NCBI RefSeq assembly: GCF_000179915.2
Contig: NC_014963.1
Location: forward strand, 1,240,001-1,304,000
Origin: Terriglobus saanensis SP1PR4
Lineage (GTDB): Bacteria > Acidobacteriota > Terriglobia > Terriglobales > Acidobacteriaceae
Direction: 5' to 3'
Length of the DNA: 64,000 nt
Position 1 is the stretch's first letter; the number at the start of each line of letters is the position of its first letter. Shown here piece after piece: positions 43,301 to 50,971 of this stretch. Below the pieces are notes generated by a model that worked only from the letters and a program-made list of their open reading frames with translations, was not told the DNA's origin and ran no database searches. The position numbers were made by a program, and so were the translations under genes.

Positions 43301-43738
43301 TCCGGTATGCCAGAGGTTTGCGCGCGAGGTCGAGGCCACCGTTTGATCGCGATATACCTCCCCAGCAAGCAGTTCAGGATCGAGACCGGATCTGAGAACG
43401 GTTGTTGTCTTGGCAGAGTTGGAGCCGCCGAGGAGGTAGAGCAGGGGCGTGGAGGCAAACGATTTGGCAACAGCCCGCTGCGAAGAACTGAGATGACGTT
43501 GCGCATCGCGCAGGAGCGTGTTTAGTTCCGCGCTGTCATGGGGGTTTGCATCGCGAGTCTGAAAGAACTTCAGGCTTCGCTGAAAGAACAGCACCGCAAT
43601 TGCTGCTGCGATGCCAAGGATCAGAAGGACGATGCGAACGACAAGCAGTCCAGTCCCATGAAGGTGAAGCAACGGTCCCGCAAGCCACGCGAGAATCGCG
43701 GAGACGGCGACGAAGAGAAAGGCGAAAAGATAAACCAC
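40310..43738 (-). CDS. tssM: T6SS membrane complex protein TssM (IcmF)
   Basis: 1142 residues. Two N-terminal helices (about 2-20 and 30-52), a cytoplasmic NTPase-like domain, a third helix (LLLATVSLFLLICGIGLTLSY, about 446-466) and a large periplasmic domain, the IcmF layout. The P-loop reads GGSNSAKTTT (about 104-113): the last Gly before Lys-Thr is Ala, so nucleotide binding may be changed. Switch-like CTSCESFFGPDA and VYVLLTKLDRIPGF segments are present. TssM anchors the membrane complex with TssL (and normally TssJ, not found here). Last gene of tssK-tssL-tssM on the minus strand, abutting tssL. Confidence 0.95.
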   Translation of the reverse strand: MVYLFAFLFVAVSAILAWLAGPLLHLHGTGLLVVRIVLLILGIAAAIAVLFFQRSLKFFQTRDANPHDSAELNTLLRDAQRHLSSSQRAVAKSFASTPLLYLLGGSNSAKTTTVLRSGLDPELLAGEVYRDQTVASTSRANLWHTGENVIVEVGETVRKSPQLWKLLLSVTRPRIYQSALGKKPPSRAVIVCTSCESFFGPDAATSLTTLARETNGMLRTLARQLGTDLPVYVLLTKLDRIPGFAEFVRHLSTEEISEPLGIALPRHAASSRFYAEEVTRSVSSSLDQLLFSLGQFRVEALARQAGQNTTAPVYEFPREMAKLRNNLISYLIELTRPSHLSANPHLYGFYFTGVRAHLSEQAVSAPAAVRRQAQIDAEATGIFSLKSLAANGPQPVAPIVTQRIAQWCFLPHLFTDVIFADRHALAGDQNSKRVHLVRRLLLATVSLFLLICGIGLTLSYRNNARLEREIQESEVALPSGGPVETLASTSQLASLDRLRSTLAELEGYEQNGAPMMFRWGLFHGDSLIAPARRLYFDRFQQLLLASTQKHLVANLGALPATAPADADYFAAYNSLRAYLITTSNPEKSTADFLPPVLTRFWLNGQHQESDLQSELAGRQFTFYAEELRRADPFHIAPAMPAVAEARLYLDSFGGFDRVYQNMIAAANQVALAVDFNRLYPGSAATVVEPHVVPGAFTRDGFAYVQKALQHPDHFLRGEDWVLGTQTAPSMQLAQLAQKLTERYDTDFTAQWHIFLHSATIVRYRNLQDAQQKLQSLSSPNSSLLALIFTASHHTAVASPTVAHQFQPVQVMVPPDSINRFIAGSNSGYINGLIGLQGALSQFNQDTTAATNPAATQPIVSAAVAAHAAVGQTSQSFNIDPQAHVEQMVISLLQTPITSVEDTIRGERPQQTNLAGHGFCSNVATLTAKYPFSRGATVEATAAEITSMFKPGSGALWVFYDATLKPLIIQQGSTWVAAPTAPIKPTAAFLQFFNRMATISNALFPAGATAPTLTFNTHILRSKEIQSVTFTVDADRLTGAEVSRGFTWSAQNAQKAELIANYGSGTLPLQFSGTWSLFHLLDRGKLEQGGNPARFAYPLEISNTPIVIKGTPLTERFEISGPGASLLIPGALTGLHCAAQIAH

Positions 43739-44455
43739 TTATATTCTTTCCAGACTGACGAGATTTGCGGCGACCGTGAGGATGGTGCGTTGCAGAAGCC
43801 GGAGGCCGGAACTAAGTTCAACCTCATACCAGACAAAAAGAATGAAGACGAGTGCAGAGAGGAAACAGACCGTCCATGCCAAGCGACGCGTCCATGTATC
43901 CGATGTAGGAATGGCCAGAGCCGGAGGAACAGAGTTTGGGCGAAGACCGAGATGCGCGTCGCCGCGAATGCGCCGGATGCGCTCCCGGGCTTGTCGTAGC
44001 AGGGCGTGAAGCTCGCCGCTATCTCCCAGCGCATAGCGCCCCCGATAGCCAATCAAGAGACAGAGGCAGTGAATTTCAAGAACATCTGCTACTTCGCTCG
44101 AATCCTGCTGGCCAAGGCAGGTCCGCAGGTTTTGGAAGAAGGCCTCGCCAGCGAGATGGCCACCGAAAAGTTCTTCCTGAAGTGGGCGTCCCGCCCAATC
44201 GGCGAAGACGGGGTCCTGGACGTTGAGTACACTTTCGTCCAGAAAAGCTACGGTGGCGAATACGGCTACCTGTATGCCTTCATTCGTATAGCCGAGGCTA
44301 CGCGCTTGCTGCATGGCATGCTGTAGAGACTGCCGAATTTCATCGCGGAAGGCCGAAGCGTTCTCCACACGCTGCAGGCGGAAGCGCACGCGTACGATCG
44401 CGGTGAAAACTTCCTGGAAGGCAGAGGCTAGGCTGGCCGCGCGCGGCGAATTCAT
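43739..44455 (-). CDS. tssL: T6SS membrane complex protein TssL (IcmH/DotU)
   Basis: 238 residues from ATG 44455, which overlaps the tssK TGA by four bases (ATGA); a longer frame reading into tssK is not needed. The cytoplasmic DotU domain (about 1-185) includes RDEIRQSLQHAM, ATVAFLDESVLN (the conserved 'a..A.lDE'), and RPLQEELFGGHLAGEAFF with the 'Q..lfg....G..fF' signature. One transmembrane helix follows (WTVCFLSALVFILFVWYEV, about 194-212), then a short periplasmic tail. There is no OmpA-like peptidoglycan-binding extension, so cell-wall anchoring must come from another protein. Confidence 0.93.
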   Translation of the reverse strand: MNSPRAASLASAFQEVFTAIVRVRFRLQRVENASAFRDEIRQSLQHAMQQARSLGYTNEGIQVAVFATVAFLDESVLNVQDPVFADWAGRPLQEELFGGHLAGEAFFQNLRTCLGQQDSSEVADVLEIHCLCLLIGYRGRYALGDSGELHALLRQARERIRRIRGDAHLGLRPNSVPPALAIPTSDTWTRRLAWTVCFLSALVFILFVWYEVELSSGLRLLQRTILTVAANLVSLERI

Positions 44456-45807
44456 GACGAAGACTCCACAACCGCAGTAAGCGTAAATTCTGTATCGCCT
44501 AATTCTTTTGGCAGAAAGAGTCCAACATCGCGGGTCTGCAGGATGTGCTCCCAGCATGCACCGGAGGTATCGATGGAGTAATAGTGCATGTCTGGTTCCG
44601 CGCGAATCGACATGGGCGGTATCGAAAGATGCCTGAGCGCCATGCCGGGCAGAGCGCGCTTGACTAATTCGGGCACGAAGCGAGCTGAGCAGACTTTTGC
44701 GAGAAGCGGAACGAGGCGTAGCTGCTCCGATTCAGCGATCGAAGAACGAACTCCCAGGATCCAGCGTGCACGCCGCAAGCAGCGCTCGTCTGCCACCGGG
44801 GCTTGATAGAAGAAAGGGCCCGCGGAGGTGAAATCAAGTACGACAGTATTCGTGGGAACAACGATTTCCAGATGATGTCGAATGTAGGTATTCAGACCCC
44901 GAAAGCCCGCGCCTGGATCGCGATGATCATACTCCGGCAGTAGACGTGGATCGGAGTCCACAGCGAAGGTGGAGAGAGCGCCAGCTAGCCTGGAAAGCTC
45001 CAAAAAACAATCCGCGGGATGTGCATGGCGCGTGTGTATGAGATGACGCAGAGGCGGCAGAGCGCTATGCAGCGAATGGAGGAACCAGTAATTCGCGATG
45101 TCGAGTGCGGATACGCCAGGTTCAAACCGCTGGGCTCGCTGCGAGCCGCGCAGGATGGTTTCGCTCTTGTCGCCTATCGTTTGGAGAAGTCTTTGCAGCA
45201 GGAGCATGAGCGTATCGCTGGCGCTGATCCGCAGACAGGCGGGAATAAAATCCTCGTCATATCGCAGGCGTCCACGGGTATCGCGGACAACTCGGGCCAG
45301 TGGCATGGTCAGAAGCTGTGGGGTGATCTCATTGGCTGTCACGATCGAGATATTCTTGTGGGCCAGCGCGACTTCGCGCTCGTCGATGCCGTTTGTTTCG
45401 TCATGCAGTATATGCATTCTGCTCAAATATCGAGCTTCGTCCGAAGCATCCGTCACTTGTGCATCATAGCCATCGTTTCTGCGTGCAGGAACCGCCAGGT
45501 ACAGAAGCAGTTCAGTGGAAGAGGTGGGAAAGAGTGGCGCGATATCGCGTAATGGCGGTGCGGAGTCGGAGACAGGCATATCAAAGGAAAGCCCATCCAA
45601 AAAGATGCCCGAGGCAAAAAGCACGGATGCGATTCCGTTCTCTATCGCTTTTTGATCAAGTTCAATGTGGAGGAGACCCCATGGATCACGCCAGAGACTG
45701 TTTGCGAGAAAAGCGATGGAGTCTTCGTAGTAACGGCTCTGGGTCTGAAAGTGATGTGGCGCGAGGTACATGCCCTCGGACCACACCAGACGCGAAAGAA
45801 ATTTCAT
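44452..45807 (-). CDS. tssK: T6SS baseplate protein TssK, paralogue 1
   Basis: 451 residues. N-terminal signature V-W-S-E-G-M-Y-L-A-P-H-H-F-Q-T-Q and W-G-L-L-H-I-E-L, then LDGLSFDMP, the shell domain DIANYWFLHSLHSALPPLRHLI and the C-terminal PGMALRHLSIPPMSI with MHYYSIDTSG. These are the usual TssK (VasE/ImpJ) blocks. TssK links the baseplate (TssEFG) to TssL/TssM. It is first in the minus-strand tssK-tssL-tssM operon. A second, clearly different TssK lies at 47260-48630. Confidence 0.95.
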   Translation of the reverse strand: MKFLSRLVWSEGMYLAPHHFQTQSRYYEDSIAFLANSLWRDPWGLLHIELDQKAIENGIASVLFASGIFLDGLSFDMPVSDSAPPLRDIAPLFPTSSTELLLYLAVPARRNDGYDAQVTDASDEARYLSRMHILHDETNGIDEREVALAHKNISIVTANEITPQLLTMPLARVVRDTRGRLRYDEDFIPACLRISASDTLMLLLQRLLQTIGDKSETILRGSQRAQRFEPGVSALDIANYWFLHSLHSALPPLRHLIHTRHAHPADCFLELSRLAGALSTFAVDSDPRLLPEYDHRDPGAGFRGLNTYIRHHLEIVVPTNTVVLDFTSAGPFFYQAPVADERCLRRARWILGVRSSIAESEQLRLVPLLAKVCSARFVPELVKRALPGMALRHLSIPPMSIRAEPDMHYYSIDTSGACWEHILQTRDVGLFLPKELGDTEFTLTAVVESSS

Positions 45808-45932
45808 AGCAACCTAACTGAGTTCACCTTGGAGCATTTCTCTTCAACGAGTTGTTTTCGGCAGTTGCTGGCCATTGGCAAACTGGCGGGGATCACCTTC
45901 ATGGCGTGTACTGCTCAATTTTCATAACGACA

Positions 45933-45967
45933 TTGGGAATAACACGGCTCCAAAGGGTTTATTCCAA
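45933..45967. promoter_or_regulatory. T6SS promoter motif pair (TTGGGAATAA ... TTTATTCCAA)
   Basis: In the 249-bp divergent region between tssK1 and the G-x-F-T repeat gene, TTGGGAATAA (45933-45942) faces TTTATTCCAA (45958-45967), 15 bases apart; one extra G interrupts the match. The same 10-mer and its exact inverse occur in the tssK2/tssB region. Candidate binding site for a T6SS regulator. No regulator gene of a recognisable class lies inside the locus. Confidence 0.45.
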
Positions 45968-46056
45968 CAGCATGTTTTAACCTCTGTGCGCAGTTTGGTT
46001 TGTCTTAGGCGCAAGGTGAAGAAAACATGCTTGTATGGGAAAGATAGGTGGCCGCC

Positions 46057-47235
46057 ATGAAATCGCCGAGCGACAGCAGCATTTCACAGCCGGAAGAACC
46101 GACCGACGTGCAGTCCGCGATACCGAAAAGCGCAACAGGTTTATTGTCTCCGCTGAATCTAACTTCTCATCCACGCGAAGCGAGTCAAAATGAGATCGCC
46201 ACCCTTCTACGTAATGCGGATTCGCTCGTCCCGGATGCAGCCGGTCGCGGATCGAGCCAGCACAGTATCGAATCGACTGAATCTACTGCGGGGGCGCAAC
46301 GGAAGCCTTTACCTACAGAAGTGTCCGCAAGCCAACCTGTGGATCTCACCGGCGTGTTTCGCATGGTGTCTGCGGCAGACTTGAACGACTCGATGTCGAA
46401 GACTGGTGCCGCTGAAGAGCATCATTCTGCGCCTCGCCTACGTTCAGGTGGAACGGAAGAGACTGGAGGTTTCACAAAAATGTTCCAGTCTTTGTCTGCT
46501 TCAACCGTATCGGACGCCGCTCAGGATTTTGATAGAGTTCGGGCGAACGAGGCGTCCTCGCCTACGGAGTCGCTTTGCGGATCCCCAGGGCCCGCGCCCC
46601 ACTTCGATACTTCGACCCGCAATGAAAGATTTACGGAGCTACCCCAATATCTTGATCGGGATAGAGGCTGGGGAGAGTCTCGTTCTAAGAGAGATCAAGC
46701 CTCCGCGAGTGTTGCACCGCAGATGGAAGGTGGCTTCACCCAGTTGTTGCGAACGTTGAGCAAAGACATGGACGAACCTTCACCGGAGCGCGTGATGCCG
46801 GAGCCCGCTATCCGCAGCGCGCGGGATTCGGACGGGCCCGGAGAATTCACACGCATTATTTCTGATTCGATGCTGCGTGAGGCACAGGGCCGAACTTCAA
46901 CACCTGTTCCGGTCCCCGAATTTCGCGGCGCAACGCCATCGGATCTATCGGCGCAGGGAGGTTCTGTGAGCCCGGCGACTCCTGAAGGAGCATCACCGAC
47001 CGCTGCGGGCACCCCGTTGCCCCAAGCCACGAAGTTATCCCAGAGTTTTCCGCCACAGCAAGAGACCTCGCAGTCAGTCTCTCCTCAGTCAACCGCTCCG
47101 CATGCTCCAACGCCCGCTGCGCCGTCATCGTCACACGGGAGTCTGCAGCGGTACGTACCCCTGTTGTTAATCGTGAATGTGTTCCTGATGCTTCTCGTTC
47201 TTCTGGCCTTAGGCATCGTAATCACGCGTCACTGA
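46057..47235 (+). CDS. Tail-anchored low-complexity protein with repeated G-x-F-T motifs, within the T6SS locus
   Basis: 392 residues from ATG 46057, with AGGTGG five bases upstream (a GTG at 46048 would add three residues). Residues 1-365 are Ser/Pro/Thr/Glu-rich and probably disordered. Five spaced motifs recur: TGVFRMVS (98-105), GGFTKMFQSLS (137-147), ERFTELPQYL (190-199), GGFTQLLRTLS (225-235) and GEFTRIISDSM (262-272), all built as [G/E]-x-F-[T/R]-x-hydrophobic with a Leu/Met four or so later. One C-terminal transmembrane helix (VPLLLIVNVFLMLLVLLALGI, about 367-387, described in parts) ends in VITRH, so the chain is tail-anchored with its bulk in the cytosol. No known domain. Its place between two tssK genes suggests a T6SS linker or a phosphorylation target. 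Confidence 0.75.
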   Translation: MKSPSDSSISQPEEPTDVQSAIPKSATGLLSPLNLTSHPREASQNEIATLLRNADSLVPDAAGRGSSQHSIESTESTAGAQRKPLPTEVSASQPVDLTGVFRMVSAADLNDSMSKTGAAEEHHSAPRLRSGGTEETGGFTKMFQSLSASTVSDAAQDFDRVRANEASSPTESLCGSPGPAPHFDTSTRNERFTELPQYLDRDRGWGESRSKRDQASASVAPQMEGGFTQLLRTLSKDMDEPSPERVMPEPAIRSARDSDGPGEFTRIISDSMLREAQGRTSTPVPVPEFRGATPSDLSAQGGSVSPATPEGASPTAAGTPLPQATKLSQSFPPQQETSQSVSPQSTAPHAPTPAAPSSSHGSLQRYVPLLLIVNVFLMLLVLLALGIVITRH

Positions 47236-47259
47236 TCCAGAGACCGCATGGTCAGCACC

Positions 47260-48630
47260 TCATCCACGTGGCTTCGTCCCAACCGGCGGCAGGAGGATAA
47301 GTTCCAACCTGGGGTTAGCGATCTCGCCCGGCACATAGACCCCGATGTTCCTTGCTCGTTGGATGGTATCCCAGGCAGCACCAGCCCGGTCCAGACTGAA
47401 GTACTCGAAGCTGAGTTTGACTGGAATTTCCTGTGGCGGAGATGGTACATGCGTCAGGGCGACCCCAGGTAGCGCCTGGCGGATCAGCGTTTCGAGATGT
47501 GTCGCAGAGCAGGCCTTTACGAGTGTTGTGGTCCGCGCAATGAGTTCGGCTGTCGGAAGTTCGGACGCGATCGCGAGATAGAAACGCGAGTTTTTAAGGG
47601 TATCTTCTTCTACATCGATATCTGCCACATAAACGGAATCTCGTAGTTGGCGAAGAGGTAGCGCGAGAAAGCGGCTTGGAATGACCGTGTTCAATAATTC
47701 CACCAGGATGGCCTCCAGCGCCAAAAAGCATCGTCCTTGACGCATGTGATCGTACTTCGGCAGATCTTGTGGCAGCACGCGCTTGGAGAAGGTCGTCAGC
47801 GCCCCAGCCAGCGTGAGCAGGTGCATATATACCGTCTCAGGATGTACCTGGGGAGCCTGTAGCAGCTGGTGCAATACGGGCAGATGCGTGTTGATCGTGT
47901 AAAGCAGCCAGAAGTTCGCTACGTCGGAGGCACTGAAGTCCGCTAGAGACTGATTGCGCTGCCTTCGTACGCCAGCAAGACGACCGCTCAGCGATATCAT
48001 CACCTCGACCAAGCTACGAAGAATACTGGTCAGGCTCTCGCTTGCGTTGGCATCGATCATGGGTGCGATGAATTCCCGATCGAGCTGATACTGTCCAGCC
48101 TCAGTGCGGAGCACGCGCGCAAATGGAAGAACAAGGGAGCCTTCCAGACTCTCTCCTTCTGCAAGAATTTTTAGGTTTTTGCGCGCGAGAGAGACTGGCT
48201 TCTCGATGCCTGTACTGTTCTCATCACGAAGCATCTGGAGCTCGGGGTAAAACCGCGTACTTAGACCGGAGCCTCTTTGTCCGATATTAATGCCAGCACT
48301 CCTGCTCTCTGGAATGGCGAAGTAAAATACGCACGAATGCTTCTTGTCCTCAAAGCAGTCATCCAGCGAGCGTGACTGAGGCGGCATATCCGCATTTGCG
48401 AGATCGAAGGCAAGACCGTCCGGAAAGAAGCCCGATGCCTGCAACAGGTTGAGCGAACCCTCGGTGATTGCAGTGGCGTCAACCTGAAGCAAGCGGAAGC
48501 CCCAGAAGCGAAATGAGGTTGCCTCCACGATGAACCGCAATGAATCTTCTACAAAGTGATCCTGCGCCTGGAGATGTTGCGGAGAAAGAAATACGCCTTT
48601 GGACCAGGCGACGGGCTGGAGTCTTCGCAT
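47260..48630 (-). CDS. tssK: T6SS baseplate protein TssK, paralogue 2
   Basis: 456 residues. Starts R-R-L-Q-P-V-A-W-S-K-G-V-F-L-S-P-Q-H-L-Q, the TssK opening, then FRFWGFRLLQVD, FPDGLAFDL, DVANFWLLYTINTHLPVLHQLL, and at the C-terminus LPGVALTHVPSPPQEIPV and EYFSLDRAGAAWD. It aligns in all blocks with the first TssK but differs at many positions (for example QHLQAQDHFVED against HHFQTQSRYYED). It is transcribed alone, divergent from tssB, with its 3' end against the G-x-F-T gene. Carrying two TssKs in one locus is unusual and could mean a mixed baseplate or alternative assemblies. Confidence 0.93.
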   Translation of the reverse strand: MRRLQPVAWSKGVFLSPQHLQAQDHFVEDSLRFIVEATSFRFWGFRLLQVDATAITEGSLNLLQASGFFPDGLAFDLANADMPPQSRSLDDCFEDKKHSCVFYFAIPESRSAGINIGQRGSGLSTRFYPELQMLRDENSTGIEKPVSLARKNLKILAEGESLEGSLVLPFARVLRTEAGQYQLDREFIAPMIDANASESLTSILRSLVEVMISLSGRLAGVRRQRNQSLADFSASDVANFWLLYTINTHLPVLHQLLQAPQVHPETVYMHLLTLAGALTTFSKRVLPQDLPKYDHMRQGRCFLALEAILVELLNTVIPSRFLALPLRQLRDSVYVADIDVEEDTLKNSRFYLAIASELPTAELIARTTTLVKACSATHLETLIRQALPGVALTHVPSPPQEIPVKLSFEYFSLDRAGAAWDTIQRARNIGVYVPGEIANPRLELILLPPVGTKPRG

Positions 48631-48770
48631 AATGGATCTCTTTCTGAAAATCGCACCGACAAGGCACGGGCCGATTCCTTCGTTAGAGAACGGAATTTAT
48701 GTGCAATTTGTGTGCCTCATCTCGATTCAAAAAAAACAATCTGCCCCTGAAGTAACAAGTTAAACGAAAG

Positions 48771-48842
48771 TTTATTCCAAACCATGCGAAAGGAGATCCT
48801 CATGTTTCAACTTGGCGTACTTGTTTTTCAATTTGGAATAAA
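48771..48842. promoter_or_regulatory. T6SS promoter motif pair in exact inverted orientation
   Basis: TTTATTCCAA (48771-48780) and its exact reverse complement TTGGAATAAA (48833-48842) lie in the 277-bp divergent region between tssK2 and tssB. They could be two operator sites or the 10-bp stem of an RNA hairpin with a 52-base loop that holds the ribosome binding site and start codon of the small leader ORF. The same 10-mer occurs at 45958-45967. Confidence 0.5.
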
Positions 48843-48867
48843 TTCGGATGTCCGGTGTTTCATCTAG
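48802..48867 (+). CDS. Candidate 21-codon leader ORF upstream of tssB
   Basis: The ATG at 48802 has an excellent ribosome binding site, AAAGGAG, six bases upstream. The peptide is MFQLGVLVFQFGINSDVRCFI, ending in TAG 40 bp before the tssB start. It is hydrophobic and resembles nothing I know. It may be a regulatory leader peptide, a small membrane peptide, or chance; the signal is stronger than at several real genes here. The downstream arm of the inverted motif pair lies inside it. Confidence 0.4.
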   Translation: MFQLGVLVFQFGINSDVRCFI

Positions 48868-48907
48868 CAGAAGAATGACGAAGGCTCAACCAAGCTAAGA
48901 GGGATCC

Positions 48908-49423
48908 ATGGCAAGAGAGTCAACACAGCAGAAGCTTAGTCGTGTGCGCAGTCCGCGCGTACATATTACCTATGACGTTGAGATAGGTGACGCAATTGAA
49001 AATAAGGAATTGCCCTTCGTAATGGGTATTCTTGCTGATCTCGCAGGGCAGCCTGTCACGCCAATGGCTCCGCTGAAGGAGCGTAAGTTTGTCGAGATAA
49101 ACCCCGACAATTTCGATGACGTAATGGCAAATCTGCAGCCGCGTGTTGCTTACTCGGTGCCAAACAAGTTGTCCGATGATCCGAATGCCGGGCAGTTGAA
49201 GATCGACGTGAATTTTCGATCGATGGATGATTTCTCACCCGAACAGGTCGCCGCTAAGGTAGAGCCGCTACGCGCACTTTTGGAGCTGCGGACGAGGCTA
49301 TCGGATTTGCGCGGCAGCTTACAGGGCAACGACAAGTTGGACGAGATGCTCTACGAGGCGGTGACAAACACCGAAATGCGCGAGAAGCTGCGCCTTGAAT
49401 TGGGAAAGACGGAGAAGCTCTAG
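48908..49423 (+). CDS. tssB: T6SS sheath protein TssB (VipA)
   Basis: 171 residues. Classic small-sheath-subunit pattern: SRVRSPRVHITYDVEIGDA, KELPFVMGILADLAGQP, KFVEINPDNFDDVMANLQPR and LRVELGK-type end (KLRLELGKTEKL). TssB and TssC form the contractile sheath around the Hcp tube. AGAGGG lies five bases upstream of ATG 48908. The tssC ATG follows its TAG without a gap. Confidence 0.97.
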   Translation: MARESTQQKLSRVRSPRVHITYDVEIGDAIENKELPFVMGILADLAGQPVTPMAPLKERKFVEINPDNFDDVMANLQPRVAYSVPNKLSDDPNAGQLKIDVNFRSMDDFSPEQVAAKVEPLRALLELRTRLSDLRGSLQGNDKLDEMLYEAVTNTEMREKLRLELGKTEKL

Positions 49424-50923
49424 ATGGAAGAGGCAAAGTTGGCAGATTCGTTGGTGCTTACTGACGAGGCATCAGAAGTAGCGCAAGAAGGATCTCTGCT
49501 GGATAAACTCGTCGCCCAAGGGCGCTTTGCGCGAACTGCCGAGAGCAGGGAGCGTGGCAAGGATTTGATTAAAGAATTTATCTCGCAAGTGCTTGAAGGG
49601 CACATGACAGTATCGCGAGATGCAGAGGCGGCGATCCAGGAGCGTATTGCCCAGATCGATCGGATTATATCCGAGCAGCTTAACGAAATTCTGCATCATC
49701 CCTCTTTTCAAAAGCTCGAAGGAACTTGGCGTGGAATTCGGTACTTGATGGATCAAAGCGAGACGAACAGCATGCTGAAGCTGAAAGTCTTGCCGGTGTC
49801 AAAGCGCGAACTGTTACGCGACCTTCAGCGTGCTTCAGAGTTTGATCAAAGTTCCTTGTTCAAGAAAGTGTACGAAGAAGAGTTTGGTATCTTTGGCGGA
49901 GCGCCATTTGCCGCGCTCATTGGCGATTACGAATTCAGTAAGAGCCCGGAAGACATGGACCTCCTGCAGAGGGTAGCGCAGGTGGCAGCTTCCGCGCATG
50001 CGCCGTTCCTTTCTGCGGCTTCGCCTGACCTTTTAAATCTGCGCGACTTTACGCAGCTAGGGCTACCAAGGGACATTGGGAAGATCTTCGACACGACCGA
50101 GTATGCGAAGTGGAAATCATTCCGGCAGTCAGAAGATTCGCGCTACGTGGCACTTACATTGCCGCGCGTTCTTACGCGGCTGCCATATGGCAAGGAGACA
50201 CAGCAGATCGAGGGTTTTGACTTTGAAGAGAATGTAGACGGTAGCGATCACTCAAAGTATCTATGGAGTAATGCAGCCTATGCCCTCGGAGCGAGGCTTA
50301 CCAGTGCTTTTGCAAGGTATGGCTGGTGCGCGGCGATACGAGGTGTCGAAGGGGGAGGCTTGGTTGAAGATCTGCCAGCGCACACCTTTGCTACAGATGA
50401 GGGAGACATCGCGCTCAAGTGTCCAACCGAGGCGCAGATCACCGATCGCCGCGAGAAGGAACTTGCCGATCAGGGGCTTGTTCCGTTAGTGCATTGCAAG
50501 GGAACGGATTACGCTGCGTTTTTCAGCGTACAGTCTGTGAACAAACCGCGACTGTATGACAAGGATGCAGCCAATGCGAACGCAAGGCTCTCAGCTCAGA
50601 TGCCTTATATTCTTGCGATGTCCCGCTTTGCGCACTATCTCAAGGCAATGATGCGCGACAAAATCGGAAGCTTTACCACTGTGGCCGAATGTCAAAAGTT
50701 TCTCAATAACTGGATATCGCAATACGTGCTTTTGGATGACACCGCATCGCAATCGGCGAAAGCAAGACTGCCGCTGCGCGAGGCGCGGATTGAAGTGTCC
50801 GAAGTGCCCGGCAAGCCGGGCGCCTTTCGCGCGGTGGCTTTTCTTAAGCCACATTTTCAGTTGGATGAATTGACCATCTCACTGCGATTGGTCGCCGACC
50901 TTCCAGATTCCGCACGAAATTGA
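49424..50923 (+). CDS. tssC: T6SS sheath protein TssC (VipB)
   Basis: 499 residues. Large sheath subunit: SVAR-like ILHHPSFQKLEGTWRGIRYL, KLKVLPVSKRELLRDL, GGAPFAALIGDYEF, LPRVLTRLPYG and the C-terminal ISQYVLLDDTASQSAKARLP with RAVAFLKPHFQLDELTISLRLVADLP. The last is the handshake region contacting TssB. Starts directly after tssB; hcp follows 48 bp later with its own strong ribosome binding site. Confidence 0.97.
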   Translation: MEEAKLADSLVLTDEASEVAQEGSLLDKLVAQGRFARTAESRERGKDLIKEFISQVLEGHMTVSRDAEAAIQERIAQIDRIISEQLNEILHHPSFQKLEGTWRGIRYLMDQSETNSMLKLKVLPVSKRELLRDLQRASEFDQSSLFKKVYEEEFGIFGGAPFAALIGDYEFSKSPEDMDLLQRVAQVAASAHAPFLSAASPDLLNLRDFTQLGLPRDIGKIFDTTEYAKWKSFRQSEDSRYVALTLPRVLTRLPYGKETQQIEGFDFEENVDGSDHSKYLWSNAAYALGARLTSAFARYGWCAAIRGVEGGGLVEDLPAHTFATDEGDIALKCPTEAQITDRREKELADQGLVPLVHCKGTDYAAFFSVQSVNKPRLYDKDAANANARLSAQMPYILAMSRFAHYLKAMMRDKIGSFTTVAECQKFLNNWISQYVLLDDTASQSAKARLPLREARIEVSEVPGKPGAFRAVAFLKPHFQLDELTISLRLVADLPDSARN

Positions 50924-50971
50924 TCCTCGTAAGCGGGAAAGACAAAAATAAATAAACGACTAAGGAGAATT

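Noticed and set aside
48801-48830. Sigma-54-type promoter (TTGGCGTAC...) upstream of tssB
   Set aside because: The -24-like TGGC is present but the -12 GC is missing at the required spacing.
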